A DNA stretch of 64,000 bases, from contig JADKHH010000026.1 in the NCBI GenBank assembly GCA_016721905.1, forward strand, positions 124,001 to 188,000, written 5' to 3'. This DNA is from Candidatus Opimibacter skivensis. Its GTDB lineage: Bacteria; Bacteroidota; Bacteroidia; Chitinophagales; Saprospiraceae. Shown here piece after piece: positions 8,203 to 16,806 of the stretch. The position numbers were made by a program, and so were the translations under genes. Positions within the stretch are counted from its first letter, which is position 1. Each line of letters opens with the position of its first letter. Under the pieces are notes generated by a model. The model ran no database searches. It was not told where the DNA came from and worked only from the letters and a program-made list of their open reading frames with translations.

Positions 8203-8300
8203 TGGCCGCTGGCCTGGTGCGCCGCGGTGAGCTTGTCGAACTGTCCTCACCACCAGCGGGGATTTTCGTGGTTGTTGGTGAGGACACCAACAACGGCCGG
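8203..8300. repeat. Two-hairpin dispersed repeat, long form
   Basis: This copy has a GC-rich hairpin (ccgctggcctggt ... accaccagcgg) and a second perfect hairpin, GTTGTTGGTG-AGGA-CACCAACAAC. About 25 bp (gcgccgcggtgagcttgtcg and following) is inserted in the first hairpin's loop; the same insert occurs at 34970 and 38200. It lies directly upstream of moaA and adds a false in-frame extension to it. Confidence 0.8.
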
Positions 8301-8316
8301 TCCAACGGCGCACCTC

Positions 8317-8396
8317 TTTGGCCGCTGGCCTGGTGTCCCCACCACCAGCGGGGATTTCTTGGTTGTTGGTGAGGACACCAACAACGGCCGGTGGCC
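8317..8396. repeat. Two-hairpin dispersed repeat, short form
   Basis: This is a second copy 16 bp after the first and in the same orientation, without the 25-bp insert. Both hairpins are intact. It precedes the lipoprotein gene at 8485. Confidence 0.8.
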
Positions 8397-8484
8397 GGGG
8401 AGAGAAGCCTGCCTAAAAAGTCAGAACAAAGCGTTTTCTTTGCTGTTTATGGCAGATTCACTAACACATAAAATTTTACTTTCT

Positions 8485-8937
8485 ATGAAAAATACCCTCC
8501 TCCTTTCTCTTGTCGTCCTGATCGGGCTGGTCTCCTGCAAGCCGAAAGATGCAGCCACTGAAGAAGCAACGACTCCGACAGCTGACACTACCATGACCGC
8601 TCCTCCAGGATATGAGAATGTTTCCGATGCACTGGCTGGCATGTACAAAGGCGTGTTACCATGCGCTGATTGTGAAGGCATTGAAACCGTCCTGGTGCTC
8701 AACCCAGATAACACCTACTTACTACGAACCACCTACCTCGGCAAAGCGGATATGGCAGCTACAGAGAAAACGGGAACCCTGAGGTGGAGCCCGGCGAAAA
8801 GTTTGATCGTCCTTGGCGGCCTTGAAAATTCACCCAACATGTATACTGTAGGCGAAAACAAACTCACGCAGCTTGACATGGAAGGCAATCCGATCACCGG
8901 AAACCTGGCTGATAAATATATCCTTACAAAACAATAA
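8485..8937 (+). CDS. NlpE-like lipoprotein 1
   Basis: The 150-residue protein has a lipoprotein signal (VVLIGLVSC, with the lipid-bearing Cys near residue 18). The NlpE N-terminal domain signature follows: MYKGVLPCADCEGIETVL, then TYLL and a C-terminal region with KLTQLDMEGNPITG. NlpE proteins are envelope lipoproteins linked to copper and surface stress sensing in Proteobacteria; in Bacteroidota the role is not defined. I chose the ATG at 8485 because upstream in-frame codons run into a dispersed repeat. A second NlpE-like gene follows 26 bp downstream. Confidence 0.85.
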   Translation: MKNTLLLSLVVLIGLVSCKPKDAATEEATTPTADTTMTAPPGYENVSDALAGMYKGVLPCADCEGIETVLVLNPDNTYLLRTTYLGKADMAATEKTGTLRWSPAKSLIVLGGLENSPNMYTVGENKLTQLDMEGNPITGNLADKYILTKQ

Positions 8938-8963
8938 ACAATCACCAAACAAATCCTATAAAC

Positions 8964-9347
8964 ATGAAACTGGCAAGAATTCGTTTCCTGATTCCATTGA
9001 TGCTGCTTTTTGTACTTACCTCCTGTGCTCAAAAGGAGTCTGGCTGGGTCGGCACCTACAAATCAGTATTACCATGTGTTAATTGCGAAGGCCTTGAAAC
9101 TACTATAACGCTAAAAGAGGATACCACCTTCCTGTTGAAAATCAATCCGCTCGGTTTGGATGTAACTATACCTGATACAACAGGAAGAATGATCTGGACT
9201 GAAACGAATAAATTTTTCACCCTTAATATCGAAAGTATGGTCTCCAAACATTTCGAGGTAGCGGGTGATACCCTTTTCAACCTTGATCTCTATGAAAAAC
9301 GTGTGACAGGTCCAGACGCACATAAGTTTGCATTTAAAAAACAATAG
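8964..9347 (+). CDS. NlpE-like lipoprotein 2
   Basis: This 127-residue paralogue of the preceding gene has a lipobox (LLFVLTSC) and the same YKSVLPCVNCEGLETTI signature with the paired cysteines. It has diverged strongly outside that core, so the duplication is old. It is likely co-transcribed with its neighbours (26 bp and 23 bp gaps). It probably sits in the outer membrane as an envelope-stress or metal-related lipoprotein; the function is inferred from the family only. Confidence 0.82.
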   Translation: MKLARIRFLIPLMLLFVLTSCAQKESGWVGTYKSVLPCVNCEGLETTITLKEDTTFLLKINPLGLDVTIPDTTGRMIWTETNKFFTLNIESMVSKHFEVAGDTLFNLDLYEKRVTGPDAHKFAFKKQ

Positions 9348-9370
9348 TTCATTTATAATACAAATCCCTC

Positions 9371-9826
9371 ATGATAAAAATCCAACTACTTGCGTCCCTC
9401 CTGGGTGTCTTTGCACTCCTTAGTTGCAATACCCCAGCCAAAGCGCCGGAGGGTGTCAAAACAACTGAAACACCTATGTCAACTGAGCTATTAGAAACCT
9501 ACTGGAAAGTGGTGGAGATCAATGGGCAACCCGTGACCAATCCTGCAACCAATCAGAAAGAAGCCCACATCATTCTCAAAAAAGAAGGGAATCGTCTACA
9601 GGGTTCTGGTGGTTGTAACAACCTCATGGGATCGTATGAATTGATGGAAGGAAACCGCATCAAATTTTCCGGTGTGGCTTCCACCATGATGGCTTGTCCG
9701 GATATGTCGATTGAAAGTGCGTTGGGAAAAGCCATAGAAATGGCGGACAACTATGCCATCAATGGAAAATTCATGATGCTCCACAAGGCGAAAATGGCAC
9801 CGCTGGTCAAATTTGAGGCTAAATAA
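9371..9826 (+). CDS. META domain (HslJ-like) lipoprotein
   Basis: The 151-residue protein has a lipoprotein signal ending in ALLSC. A META domain follows from about residue 40: YWKVVEINGQPV, then GSGGCNNLMGSYE and the family hallmark FSGVASTMMACP. META/HslJ proteins are envelope proteins connected with heat shock or novobiocin tolerance in Escherichia coli, with no known enzymatic action. It is the third of three consecutive small lipoproteins, and a strong terminator at 9855 closes the unit. Confidence 0.9.
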   Translation: MIKIQLLASLLGVFALLSCNTPAKAPEGVKTTETPMSTELLETYWKVVEINGQPVTNPATNQKEAHIILKKEGNRLQGSGGCNNLMGSYELMEGNRIKFSGVASTMMACPDMSIESALGKAIEMADNYAINGKFMMLHKAKMAPLVKFEAK

Positions 9827-9854
9827 GCCAGTTACCATTTCTTAAGTAATAGAT

Positions 9855-9900
9855 GAGCCTCGTGCAACCCGGATAAAAGCTGGTTTCACGAGGCTCTTTG
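9855..9900 (+). terminator. Rho-independent-type terminator
   Basis: GAGCCTCGTG at 9855-9864 pairs perfectly with CACGAGGCTC at 9887-9896, with a 22-nt loop and a short 'tttg' tail. It closes the three-lipoprotein unit. Confidence 0.7.
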
Positions 9901-10003
9901 CTTCCTGCCTGAAGGAGGGTCTATCCGGAATTTATAAACTATCGTATATTTCACCGCCCAAAAAAGGCGAAAACAAAATCATTCAAAACGACAATCACCC
10001 ACC

Positions 10004-10720
10004 ATGGATTTCACCGAAGTTATCATGCCCCTTATTACCTTGATTGCACTCGAGGTCATCCTGGGAATAGACAATATCATCTTCATTTCCATCCTTGCTG
10101 ATAAGCTACCACCTGAGCAGCGCCAGAAATTGCGCCAACTTGGGATCGGCCTGGCTATGATCATGCGCCTGATCCTGCTGACCGTCATCTCCTGGATCAT
10201 GAAACTTGACAATGAACTGTTCAATATCATGGACATCAGCATCTCAGGCAAGGACATCATCCTGCTAGCCGGAGGTACCTTTCTACTTTATAAAAGCACG
10301 CGGGAAATCTATCTCAAATCTGAGGAGGAGCATCATGGTTACGAAGATGCAGCCCTTAAAAAGAAGGTGTCCTTCAAGGATATGTTGTTTCAGATATTGC
10401 TCCTTGATATTGTGTTTTCCATTGACTCTATTATCACGGCAGTCGGGATGGTCGATCATCTGTGGATTATGTACACAGCTGTGGTTGTATCGGTCAGCAT
10501 CATGCTTTTCGCCGCCAAGCCCATCAGCGATTTTATTTCCAGGCACCCATCGTTCAAGATCCTGGCTTTATGCTTCCTGCTGATCATTGGTATATCGCTC
10601 ATCGGGGAGGGGCTTGATTTCCACATTCCAAAGGGATATATCTATTTCTCTATGGCATTCTCCTTCTTTGTTGATTTTATCCAGTTAAGGACGGTCAAGC
10701 CGAAGAAGGTGAAAAGCTAA
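10004..10720 (+). CDS. TerC family integral membrane protein
   Basis: The 238-residue protein has about seven membrane segments and the TerC hallmarks: EVILGIDNIIFISILADKLP near the start, with acidic residues inside the first helices, and the mirrored LLDIVFSIDSIITAVGM in the second half. TerC-family proteins are tied to tellurite resistance and to manganese or other metal export that supports secreted enzymes. The gene appears to be alone: a terminator lies upstream and tandem repeats follow its stop codon. Confidence 0.92.
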   Translation: MDFTEVIMPLITLIALEVILGIDNIIFISILADKLPPEQRQKLRQLGIGLAMIMRLILLTVISWIMKLDNELFNIMDISISGKDIILLAGGTFLLYKSTREIYLKSEEEHHGYEDAALKKKVSFKDMLFQILLLDIVFSIDSIITAVGMVDHLWIMYTAVVVSVSIMLFAAKPISDFISRHPSFKILALCFLLIIGISLIGEGLDFHIPKGYIYFSMAFSFFVDFIQLRTVKPKKVKS

Positions 10721-10752
10721 GGCTGAGGCTGAGGCGAAGGCGAAGGCGAAAG
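10721..10752. repeat. 'ggctgaggcgaaggcgaa' tandem repeat after terC-like gene
   Basis: Six-base units (gctgag, gcgaag) repeat directly after the stop codon. Confidence 0.7.
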
Positions 10753-10762
10753 GGAGCAATGG

Positions 10763-10826
10763 GTATTCGGTAATCGGTATTCGGTATTCGGTATTCGGTA
10801 TTCGGTAATCGGTAATCGGTAATCGT
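10763..10826. repeat. Seven-base tandem repeat (attcggt / aatcggt)
   Basis: About nine consecutive 7-bp units alternate between tattcgg and taatcgg. After it comes a 'gccgttggatgg' word and a sequence resembling the flank of the dispersed repeats at 18.35, 35.02 and 38.25 kb. The whole stretch 10721-11008 has no gene. Confidence 0.8.
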
Positions 10827-11008
10827 TGAAAAACGGGATTGCCGTTGGATGGAGTGCCGCGGTGAGCGATTTCGAACTTTTTTCTCCGTGCACTCTGTGT
10901 TCTCCGTGCGAAAATATTAAGCGCAATACCTAAACCCAGAGGTTGAGGAGAAATTGCTAATCTTATAAATCCTCCAACAAAGCAGGATGCCTTTGTGTTA
11001 AGGAGACC

Positions 11009-11707
11009 ATGTCTGCTATACTCATCATCGGTGCTTCATCAGGAATAGGTCAACAACTTGCTCACCAGCTTGCAGCTGCAGGTCATCGGGTCTTTGGTAC
11101 TTTTCATTCGAAGCCAACAACCTCGGAAAGCCCAAATCTCACCTTTCATCATTGTAATGTTCTGGATGAACAGCCTGACTTCAGCTTTTTGCCGGAAGCA
11201 ATTGACGGACTGGTGTATTGTCCGGGTAGTATCGTGCTGAAGCCTTTTCACAGGATAAAGCCCGCTGACTTTGTGGATGACTACCAGTTACAAGTGATCG
11301 GGGCAATTAAATCCATTCAGGCTGCATTACCTGCATTGAAGAAAGGAAACCAACCTGCTATCGTACTTTTTTCCACTGCTGCTGTGCAGACCGGATTAAA
11401 TTTCCACTCAATGGTCTCGGCATCTAAAGGTGCATTGGAGGGAATGACCAGGGCACTTGCCGCTGAGTTTGCTCCAACGATCCGTGTAAACTGTATTGCT
11501 CCTTCCCTCACGGATACACCGATGGCCGCTGCGCTACTGAATACTGAAGAAAAAAGAAACGCTAATGCTTTGCGTCACCCACTGAGACGCATTGGAACGC
11601 CTGCTGATATAGCCCACATGGCTGAGTTCCTGCTCACCGAAAAGTCTGGCTGGGTGACCGGGCAGATAATGCATGTGGATGGTGGCATCTCCAGATTAAA
11701 GGTTTAA
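11009..11707 (+). CDS. Short-chain dehydrogenase/reductase with atypical active site
   Basis: This 232-residue Rossmann-fold protein has the nucleotide-binding motif GASSGIG at residues 8-14, a 'YCPG' motif in place of NNAG, an FSTAAV strand with the serine position, and the helix SASKGALEGMTRALAAEF. The C-terminal 'GWVTGQIMHVDGG' is typical of classical SDRs. In the usual YxxxK pair the lysine is present but the tyrosine position is Val (MVSASK). It may therefore use another residue or not be a standard redox enzyme. The substrate cannot be named. It lies 17 bp before tspO. Confidence 0.85.
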   Translation: MSAILIIGASSGIGQQLAHQLAAAGHRVFGTFHSKPTTSESPNLTFHHCNVLDEQPDFSFLPEAIDGLVYCPGSIVLKPFHRIKPADFVDDYQLQVIGAIKSIQAALPALKKGNQPAIVLFSTAAVQTGLNFHSMVSASKGALEGMTRALAAEFAPTIRVNCIAPSLTDTPMAAALLNTEEKRNANALRHPLRRIGTPADIAHMAEFLLTEKSGWVTGQIMHVDGGISRLKV

Positions 11708-11724
11708 CTTGAAAAAAAATAATC

Positions 11725-12201
11725 ATGAAAGAAATAAAATGGCCTTTACTCCTGATTTGCATTGCCATCCCACTCGTCTCAGGTTCGCTGTCAGGGCTTG
11801 CCATTGCGGATCATATAAGTTCATGGTACAGCACGCTCAACAAACCATCATTTAATCCACCCAATTACCTGTTCGGCCCGGTATGGAGTGTATTGTATAT
11901 CCTCATGGGGATTGGTTTGTACCTGATCCTCCAGACCCCAAAGTCTGCTATGCGCACCAAATCTATTATGCTATTTGCCGTACAACTCATCCTCAATCTC
12001 AGTTGGAGCTTTATCTTCTTCAATGCGCAATCACCTTTCGCAGCCCTGATCATCATAGGCATCTTATGGATAGCCATCCTGATGATGATGATATATTTTC
12101 ATACACTTTCACCAATAGCTTCCTACCTGCAGATACCGTATTTGCTGTGGGTTAGTTTTGCGTCCGTGTTGAATGCAGCGATTTGGCTTTTAAACAAGTA
12201 G
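11725..12201 (+). CDS. TspO/MBR family tryptophan-rich sensory protein
   Basis: The 158-residue protein has five membrane helices and the TspO signature WYSTLNKPSFNPPNYLFGPV followed by WSVLYILMGIG, and NLSWSFIFF in helix 3. Family members bind porphyrins and sterols and act in tetrapyrrole control and stress responses. It follows the SDR gene by 17 bp and probably shares its transcript. The cytochrome c gene beyond is convergent. Confidence 0.94.
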   Translation: MKEIKWPLLLICIAIPLVSGSLSGLAIADHISSWYSTLNKPSFNPPNYLFGPVWSVLYILMGIGLYLILQTPKSAMRTKSIMLFAVQLILNLSWSFIFFNAQSPFAALIIIGILWIAILMMMIYFHTLSPIASYLQIPYLLWVSFASVLNAAIWLLNK

Positions 12202-12242
12202 TGTTGTGAAGCAATACAAAACGTGATTGAGTAGCGTGTATT

Positions 12243-13203
12243 TTACTTCGATTGTATGGCATCAACATCATGCGAAATCGAAGGAATCGTCTGCAGGTAG
12301 GCCCATACCGCTGAAGCTTCTTCATCCGTCATTGCGGCATAAGGGACCATCGGGTAGCGCAAGGCTGGTTTGCCATCGCGCTGACCGAAACGAAGTGCTT
12401 TGATAAACTGCTCTTCGGTCCAGTTACCGATGCCTGTTGTTTTATCAGGTGTCAGATTCCGGGTCAATATGATTTCGCCTTCCTTATTTGGCATGGCATT
12501 GCCTCCACTGAAATAACCAGGTGTCTTTTCAGGCTCCATGATATTCTGCGTTTCAAAACTTGGGCTATGGCAACCATAGCATTCGACTTTGCTGGTGGCA
12601 ATATATTTTCCAAAAGCAACCTTGTCAGTAGCAGGCGGTGCGGTGATGGGCGCAGTTGGATAAGGCAGTGGTTTAAAGGCAACATAGCTTAAGAACTTCG
12701 CCAGAAAAGATGGTTGACAGGGAGGTTGTGCTTTAGCCACTGGTGCCAGTTCAGGCGCGTCAGATCGCAGATATGCAATGACACTATGAAGGTCATAGTC
12801 TGACAGGTGAGGAAACTTAGGCATCCATGGTGGTGCATAATTGCCATCCCTTTTGATACCGGTGCGGATCAGGTAGGCCAGTTCGCCGTCTGTATATCTG
12901 CCGGTTCCATATTTTTCATCCCTGGTGATATTGGCAGACCATGCCTTGCCAAATGCTGCAGGGAGATCGAGCATCTCCTGGCCTTCCAACTTACCACTTG
13001 CTGCCATGTGGCATTGATTGCAGACCATCGTAGCGAGGCGTTTTCCTTCAGCCAGCATGGCACTGTCAGCGGTCACTTTCAGGTCTGGTGCTTTGACTTC
13101 ATACGTTAGGAATACCCGCAGTGTGGATATAAGTGGCTCCTCCGGCGAGGACAAGGACACCCAAACCAATGAGGATGCCCAGAATCTTAAAGACTCTTTT
13201 CAT
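12243..13203 (-). CDS. Membrane-anchored di-haem cytochrome c (frameshifted)
   Basis: Two c-type haem motifs are visible, CNQCH in the N-terminal half and CYGCH in the C-terminal half, each in a class I-like domain of about 110 residues with a downstream PWMPKF- or RYPMVPYA-type loop for the Met ligand. The original start is the ATG at 13203. It encodes a single anchor helix (KILGILIGLGVLVLAGG) and ...HTAGIPN, but a one-base shift near 13101-13110 moves the frame to YEVKAPDLKVT, where the mature domains continue. The protein would transfer electrons at the periplasmic face of the inner membrane. It is either a sequencing indel or a recent pseudogene. Confidence 0.85.
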
Positions 13204-13253
13204 GGTGTGATGATTTTCGTTTCGTTTACATACTTGCCGAAAACAGGCCAGGG

Positions 13254-14031
13254 CCTATGAGCGGCATGGCTACTAAATTAAAAAATCCATACGGTTTCTG
13301 CCTCCAATCAGGGAATATTTTATTTACAATTAATTTACATTGACTTAAAAAAGGCGCTCACCGCCCCTTGCTTCAGAGCTGGAAATGAGTCTGGACGGAC
13401 CACATCCTTCCTAAAATCTCGCTAAAATCCGGACACAGATGCCTGTGCTTTTAGTCTATCCTAAGAAATCTTAAATGGCAAACTCATTCGAATGAGAGCA
13501 ATATTAAAGACATCAGACATATATAAAATATTGTACTAAAGCATTTAGCAGAGAAAGGAGCGTTACGGCTTCCCATTTCCCTGCCTGGAGAAGTCAACAG
13601 AAACTAAACAGTCGCTGATGAACAGTTCACCATCATCAAGGACTTTCATTGTAAAGGAGTTTAAACGAACCTTCCTTGGTAGCGGACAAAAAAACCACAA
13701 AGAGTTTACCATGAATTAACGCAGCATCACCCATGGACTTGCCTTTAAAGGGTACTTTTGCGCCATCAAAAAACGACCTTGATACTCACCCTGGATTCCC
13801 TATCTGCCAAACACTCTCTGAAAAGCAGAGAATGTATGTTGACCTGAAAAAAATGCTGGTGGTGTAACTGAAAATGAAGATTTCCAGATTTATTTCCTGT
13901 CTTCAAACAAATGGACTGTAAAATCACTCTAATTTAGATGATCTGATATCTGTATCCTTTAGAGATAAAGGGAGCAAAAGACAGGAAATTTCAATAGCAC
14001 ATTCAAACAATTCATCCGAAATAAAATCGAA
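13254..14031. other. Gene-free region upstream of the pst operon
   Basis: No frame of convincing length or composition runs through these roughly 780 bp on either strand. It separates the divergent cytochrome c gene from pstS and presumably holds the phosphate-responsive promoter. I could not pick out a Pho box or a TAnnTTTG promoter with confidence. Confidence 0.5.
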
Positions 14032-15006
14032 ATGTATACAAGATCAATCCTTATCCCGATTACTTTTTTGCTGCTGACTGCATGCGGCTCCAAACCTAAC
14101 AGTGATGCTGCCTCCGGTGATGCGCTGAGTGGTAACATCAATATTGATGGTTCGAGTACCGTATATCCGATCACGGAAGCTGTAGCCGAAGAATTCCAAA
14201 AGGTTCAGCCTGGTGTTAAAGTATCTGTTGCCTTATCAGGCACAGGTGGTGGCTTTAAAAAATTCGGAAGAGCTGAAACGGACATCAATGATGCTTCACG
14301 TCCGATCAAACCAGCAGAAGACAGCCTTGCTAAATCACATAATGTAAGTTATGTGGAACTGACGGTTGCCTTTGATGGAATGGCCATCGTGGTCAATCCG
14401 AAAAATGACTGGTGCAAGGATATGACTGTAGCAGAATTAAAAATGCTGTGGGAACCGGAAGCACAGGGTAAAATCAAAAACTGGAACCAGATCCGTCCAG
14501 AATGGCCAAACGAAGAAATTCATCTTTTCGGCGCGGGTGTAGAAAGCGGAACGTATGATTATTTCACAGAAGTAATTGTAGGTAAGAGCCATTCCAGTCG
14601 TGGTGATTTTACGGCGAGTGAAGATGATAATGTGCTTGTGCAGGGTGTAGCCTCCGATAAATATGCACTTGGCTTTTTCGGACTTGCCTATTTTGAAGAA
14701 AACAAGGACAAACTCAAGGTGATCGGCATCGATGATGGTAAAGCTGAAAATGGTGAAGGACCGATTCTGCCAAGCATTGAAACTGTGAAAAACAAATCAT
14801 ACTCTCCACTGGGCAGGCCTTTATTTATTTATGTAAATAGTAAAGCGGGTCAACGCAAGGAAGTACAGGAATTTGTCCGGTTCTATCTCAACAATACGAA
14901 TACACTCACTGCAGAAGTAGGATTTATCTCATTGACTGAACAAGAGTCAGCTGATGCGAAGGCCAAATGGGAAGCATTTATCACTTCACTTCCTGCGGCT
15001 CAATAA
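14032..15006 (+). CDS. pstS: Phosphate ABC transporter substrate-binding lipoprotein PstS
   Basis: The 324-residue lipoprotein (lipobox LLTAC) binds phosphate outside the inner membrane for the PstCAB transporter. The phosphate-binding loop NIDGSSTVYPITEAVAEEF near residue 40, the SGTGGGFKKF loop and the GAGVESGTYDYF segment are all present. It opens the operon. A hairpin at 15013-15043 follows the stop codon, a common arrangement that gives the binding protein more mRNA than the channel genes. Confidence 0.96.
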   Translation: MYTRSILIPITFLLLTACGSKPNSDAASGDALSGNINIDGSSTVYPITEAVAEEFQKVQPGVKVSVALSGTGGGFKKFGRAETDINDASRPIKPAEDSLAKSHNVSYVELTVAFDGMAIVVNPKNDWCKDMTVAELKMLWEPEAQGKIKNWNQIRPEWPNEEIHLFGAGVESGTYDYFTEVIVGKSHSSRGDFTASEDDNVLVQGVASDKYALGFFGLAYFEENKDKLKVIGIDDGKAENGEGPILPSIETVKNKSYSPLGRPLFIYVNSKAGQRKEVQEFVRFYLNNTNTLTAEVGFISLTEQESADAKAKWEAFITSLPAAQ

Positions 15007-15012
15007 ACTAAA

Positions 15013-15047
15013 ATGCGGCATGGACTGTACGTTCATGCCGCATGTTT
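15013..15047 (+). terminator. Intercistronic hairpin between pstS and pstC
   Basis: ATGCGGCATG (15013-15022) pairs perfectly with CATGCCGCAT (15034-15043) over an 11-nt loop, followed by 'gtttt'. It is likely a partial terminator or a 3' mRNA-stabilising element, since the operon continues 30 bp later. Confidence 0.7.
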
Positions 15048-15077
15048 TGAACCTCTCCTACCGGAAATGCACAGCTG

Positions 15078-15953
15078 ATGAGTGTAAAAGAAAAAATCAT
15101 TGAAGGAGTACTCCTCCTCTGTGCAGCTGTCAGCATCCTTACGACCATTGGCATCCTTTGGGTTCTGATTTCAGAATCCTCCGTGTTCTTTGCACGAGTG
15201 CCTCTCAGCGAGTTTTTATTTGATACCCAGTGGACGCCTTTTTTTGCCGACAAGCATTTTGGCATCCTTCCGCTGGTGACCGGGACGTTGCTGACTTCAT
15301 TCATTGCCATTGCTGTTGCACTCCCCATCGGATTATCGATAGCCGTATATCTGAACGAATATGCGCCTAAAAGTTTCCGGAGCACCATTAAGCCGGTTCT
15401 TGAAATTCTTGCTGCCATCCCGACTGTCGTCTACGGTTTTTTTGCCTTGATGGTCATCACGCCTTTCTTACAGCAGATCTTTCCGCAGATGGCAGGGTTC
15501 AATGCATTGTCACCAGGCATCGTGATGGGGATCATGATCATCCCGATGATCTCTTCCCTGAGTGAAGATGCCCTGTATGCAGTGCCTACATCCCTTCGGG
15601 AGGCATCGTATGGAATTGGTGCTACACGGTTTCAAACTTCTTTCAAAGTACTAGTCCCAGCCGCTTCATCCGGTATCATCGTATCGGTGATCCTCGGTAT
15701 ATCACGTGCTGTCGGTGAAACTATGATTGTAGCAATAGCTGCAGGTCAGCAACCACGACTCACGCTGAATCCATTGGTGCCAGTAGAAACTATCACAACC
15801 TATATCGTGCAGGTAAGTCTCGGAGACGTAGTGCAGGGTTCAATAGAATATCAAACCATCTTCGCTGCTGGAATTGCCTTATTTGCCTTGACGTTTATTC
15901 TCAACAACGTTAGTTTCTACATCAAGAAGAAATTCCAGGAAAAATATGAGTAA
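15078..15953 (+). CDS. pstC: Phosphate ABC transporter permease PstC
   Basis: This 291-residue inner-membrane permease has six predicted helices. The binding-protein-dependent EAA motif is visible as YAVPTSLREASYGIGATRFQT near residue 175, and the LEILAAIPTVVYGFFAL segment before it is typical of PstC. It pairs with PstA to form the channel. The gene overlaps pstA by 8 bp. Confidence 0.95.
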   Translation: MSVKEKIIEGVLLLCAAVSILTTIGILWVLISESSVFFARVPLSEFLFDTQWTPFFADKHFGILPLVTGTLLTSFIAIAVALPIGLSIAVYLNEYAPKSFRSTIKPVLEILAAIPTVVYGFFALMVITPFLQQIFPQMAGFNALSPGIVMGIMIIPMISSLSEDALYAVPTSLREASYGIGATRFQTSFKVLVPAASSGIIVSVILGISRAVGETMIVAIAAGQQPRLTLNPLVPVETITTYIVQVSLGDVVQGSIEYQTIFAAGIALFALTFILNNVSFYIKKKFQEKYE

Positions 15954-16806
15954 GCGTATAGACATCAATCGAATCAAGGACAACCTGTTCCGCTACGTCG
16001 GGATTGGCTGTACCCTATTCGGTTTATTGATGCTAGGGTTTTTCCTGTATAGTGTACTACGTGAAGGTCTGCCGCGATTAAATGCGCAGTTCTTTTCGTC
16101 CCTTCCTTCCCGCAAACCGGAGGAGGCCGGGATCCTGATTCCCTTGTTTGGTACTATCTGGGTGATGGTGCTGACTTCACTTATTTCGATACCGCTTGGT
16201 GTAGCTTCAGGTATTTATCTCGAAGAGTATGGCAAGAAAAACAGACTTGCTTCCCTGATCGAAATCAACATCACCAATCTAGCAGGTGTACCATCGATCA
16301 TCTACGGGTTGCTGGCGCTGGAAATATTTGTTCGCATCCTGGGGTTAGGAAAGAGTTTACTTTCCGGAAGTCTGACGCTTGCATTGTTGATCCTGCCGAT
16401 CATTATTGTCGCGACGCGTGAAGCATTGAAAGCTGTACCAAAAACTATTCGGGAAGCATCCTTTGCACTTGGGGCTACCAAATGGCAGACGACCTGGTTC
16501 CAGGTATTGCCGGCATCCGCAGGAGGTATTGTCACCGGGGTCATCCTCGCGATCTCGAGAGCTATCGGAGAAACCGCGCCATTGATTGTCATCGGAGCGA
16601 TGCTGTACATCACTACGCTCCCTTCCAGTCCGATGGATGATTTTTCGGTTTTACCGATCCAGATATTCAACTGGCTTTCACGTCCACAGAAAGGATTTAT
16701 CATCAACGCGACGGCAGCCATCATTGTGCTGTTGGCGATTACCTTTATCTTGAACGGAATAGCCATCTACCTGCGTAACCGCTGGCAGAAAAAAGTAAAA
16801 TGGTAA
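15946..16806 (+). CDS. pstA: Phosphate ABC transporter permease PstA
   Basis: This 286-residue permease has the PstA-type NITNLAGVPSIIYGLLALEI segment and the EAA loop AVPKTIREASFALGATKWQT. It is shorter than PstC at the N-terminus, as usual. It overlaps pstC by 8 bp and pstB by 7 bp, so the three are translationally coupled. Confidence 0.95.
   Translation: MSKRIDINRIKDNLFRYVGIGCTLFGLLMLGFFLYSVLREGLPRLNAQFFSSLPSRKPEEAGILIPLFGTIWVMVLTSLISIPLGVASGIYLEEYGKKNRLASLIEINITNLAGVPSIIYGLLALEIFVRILGLGKSLLSGSLTLALLILPIIIVATREALKAVPKTIREASFALGATKWQTTWFQVLPASAGGIVTGVILAISRAIGETAPLIVIGAMLYITTLPSSPMDDFSVLPIQIFNWLSRPQKGFIINATAAIIVLLAITFILNGIAIYLRNRWQKKVKW

Noticed and set aside
8150..8305. 52-codon N-terminal extension of MoaA
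   Set aside because: The residues are translated from a dispersed repeat and the shorter start gives the normal MoaA length.
13254..14031. Pho box upstream of pstS
   Set aside because: A weak 'ctttcattgtaa'-like word near 13650 was seen, but without a second direct repeat or proper spacing it cannot be supported.
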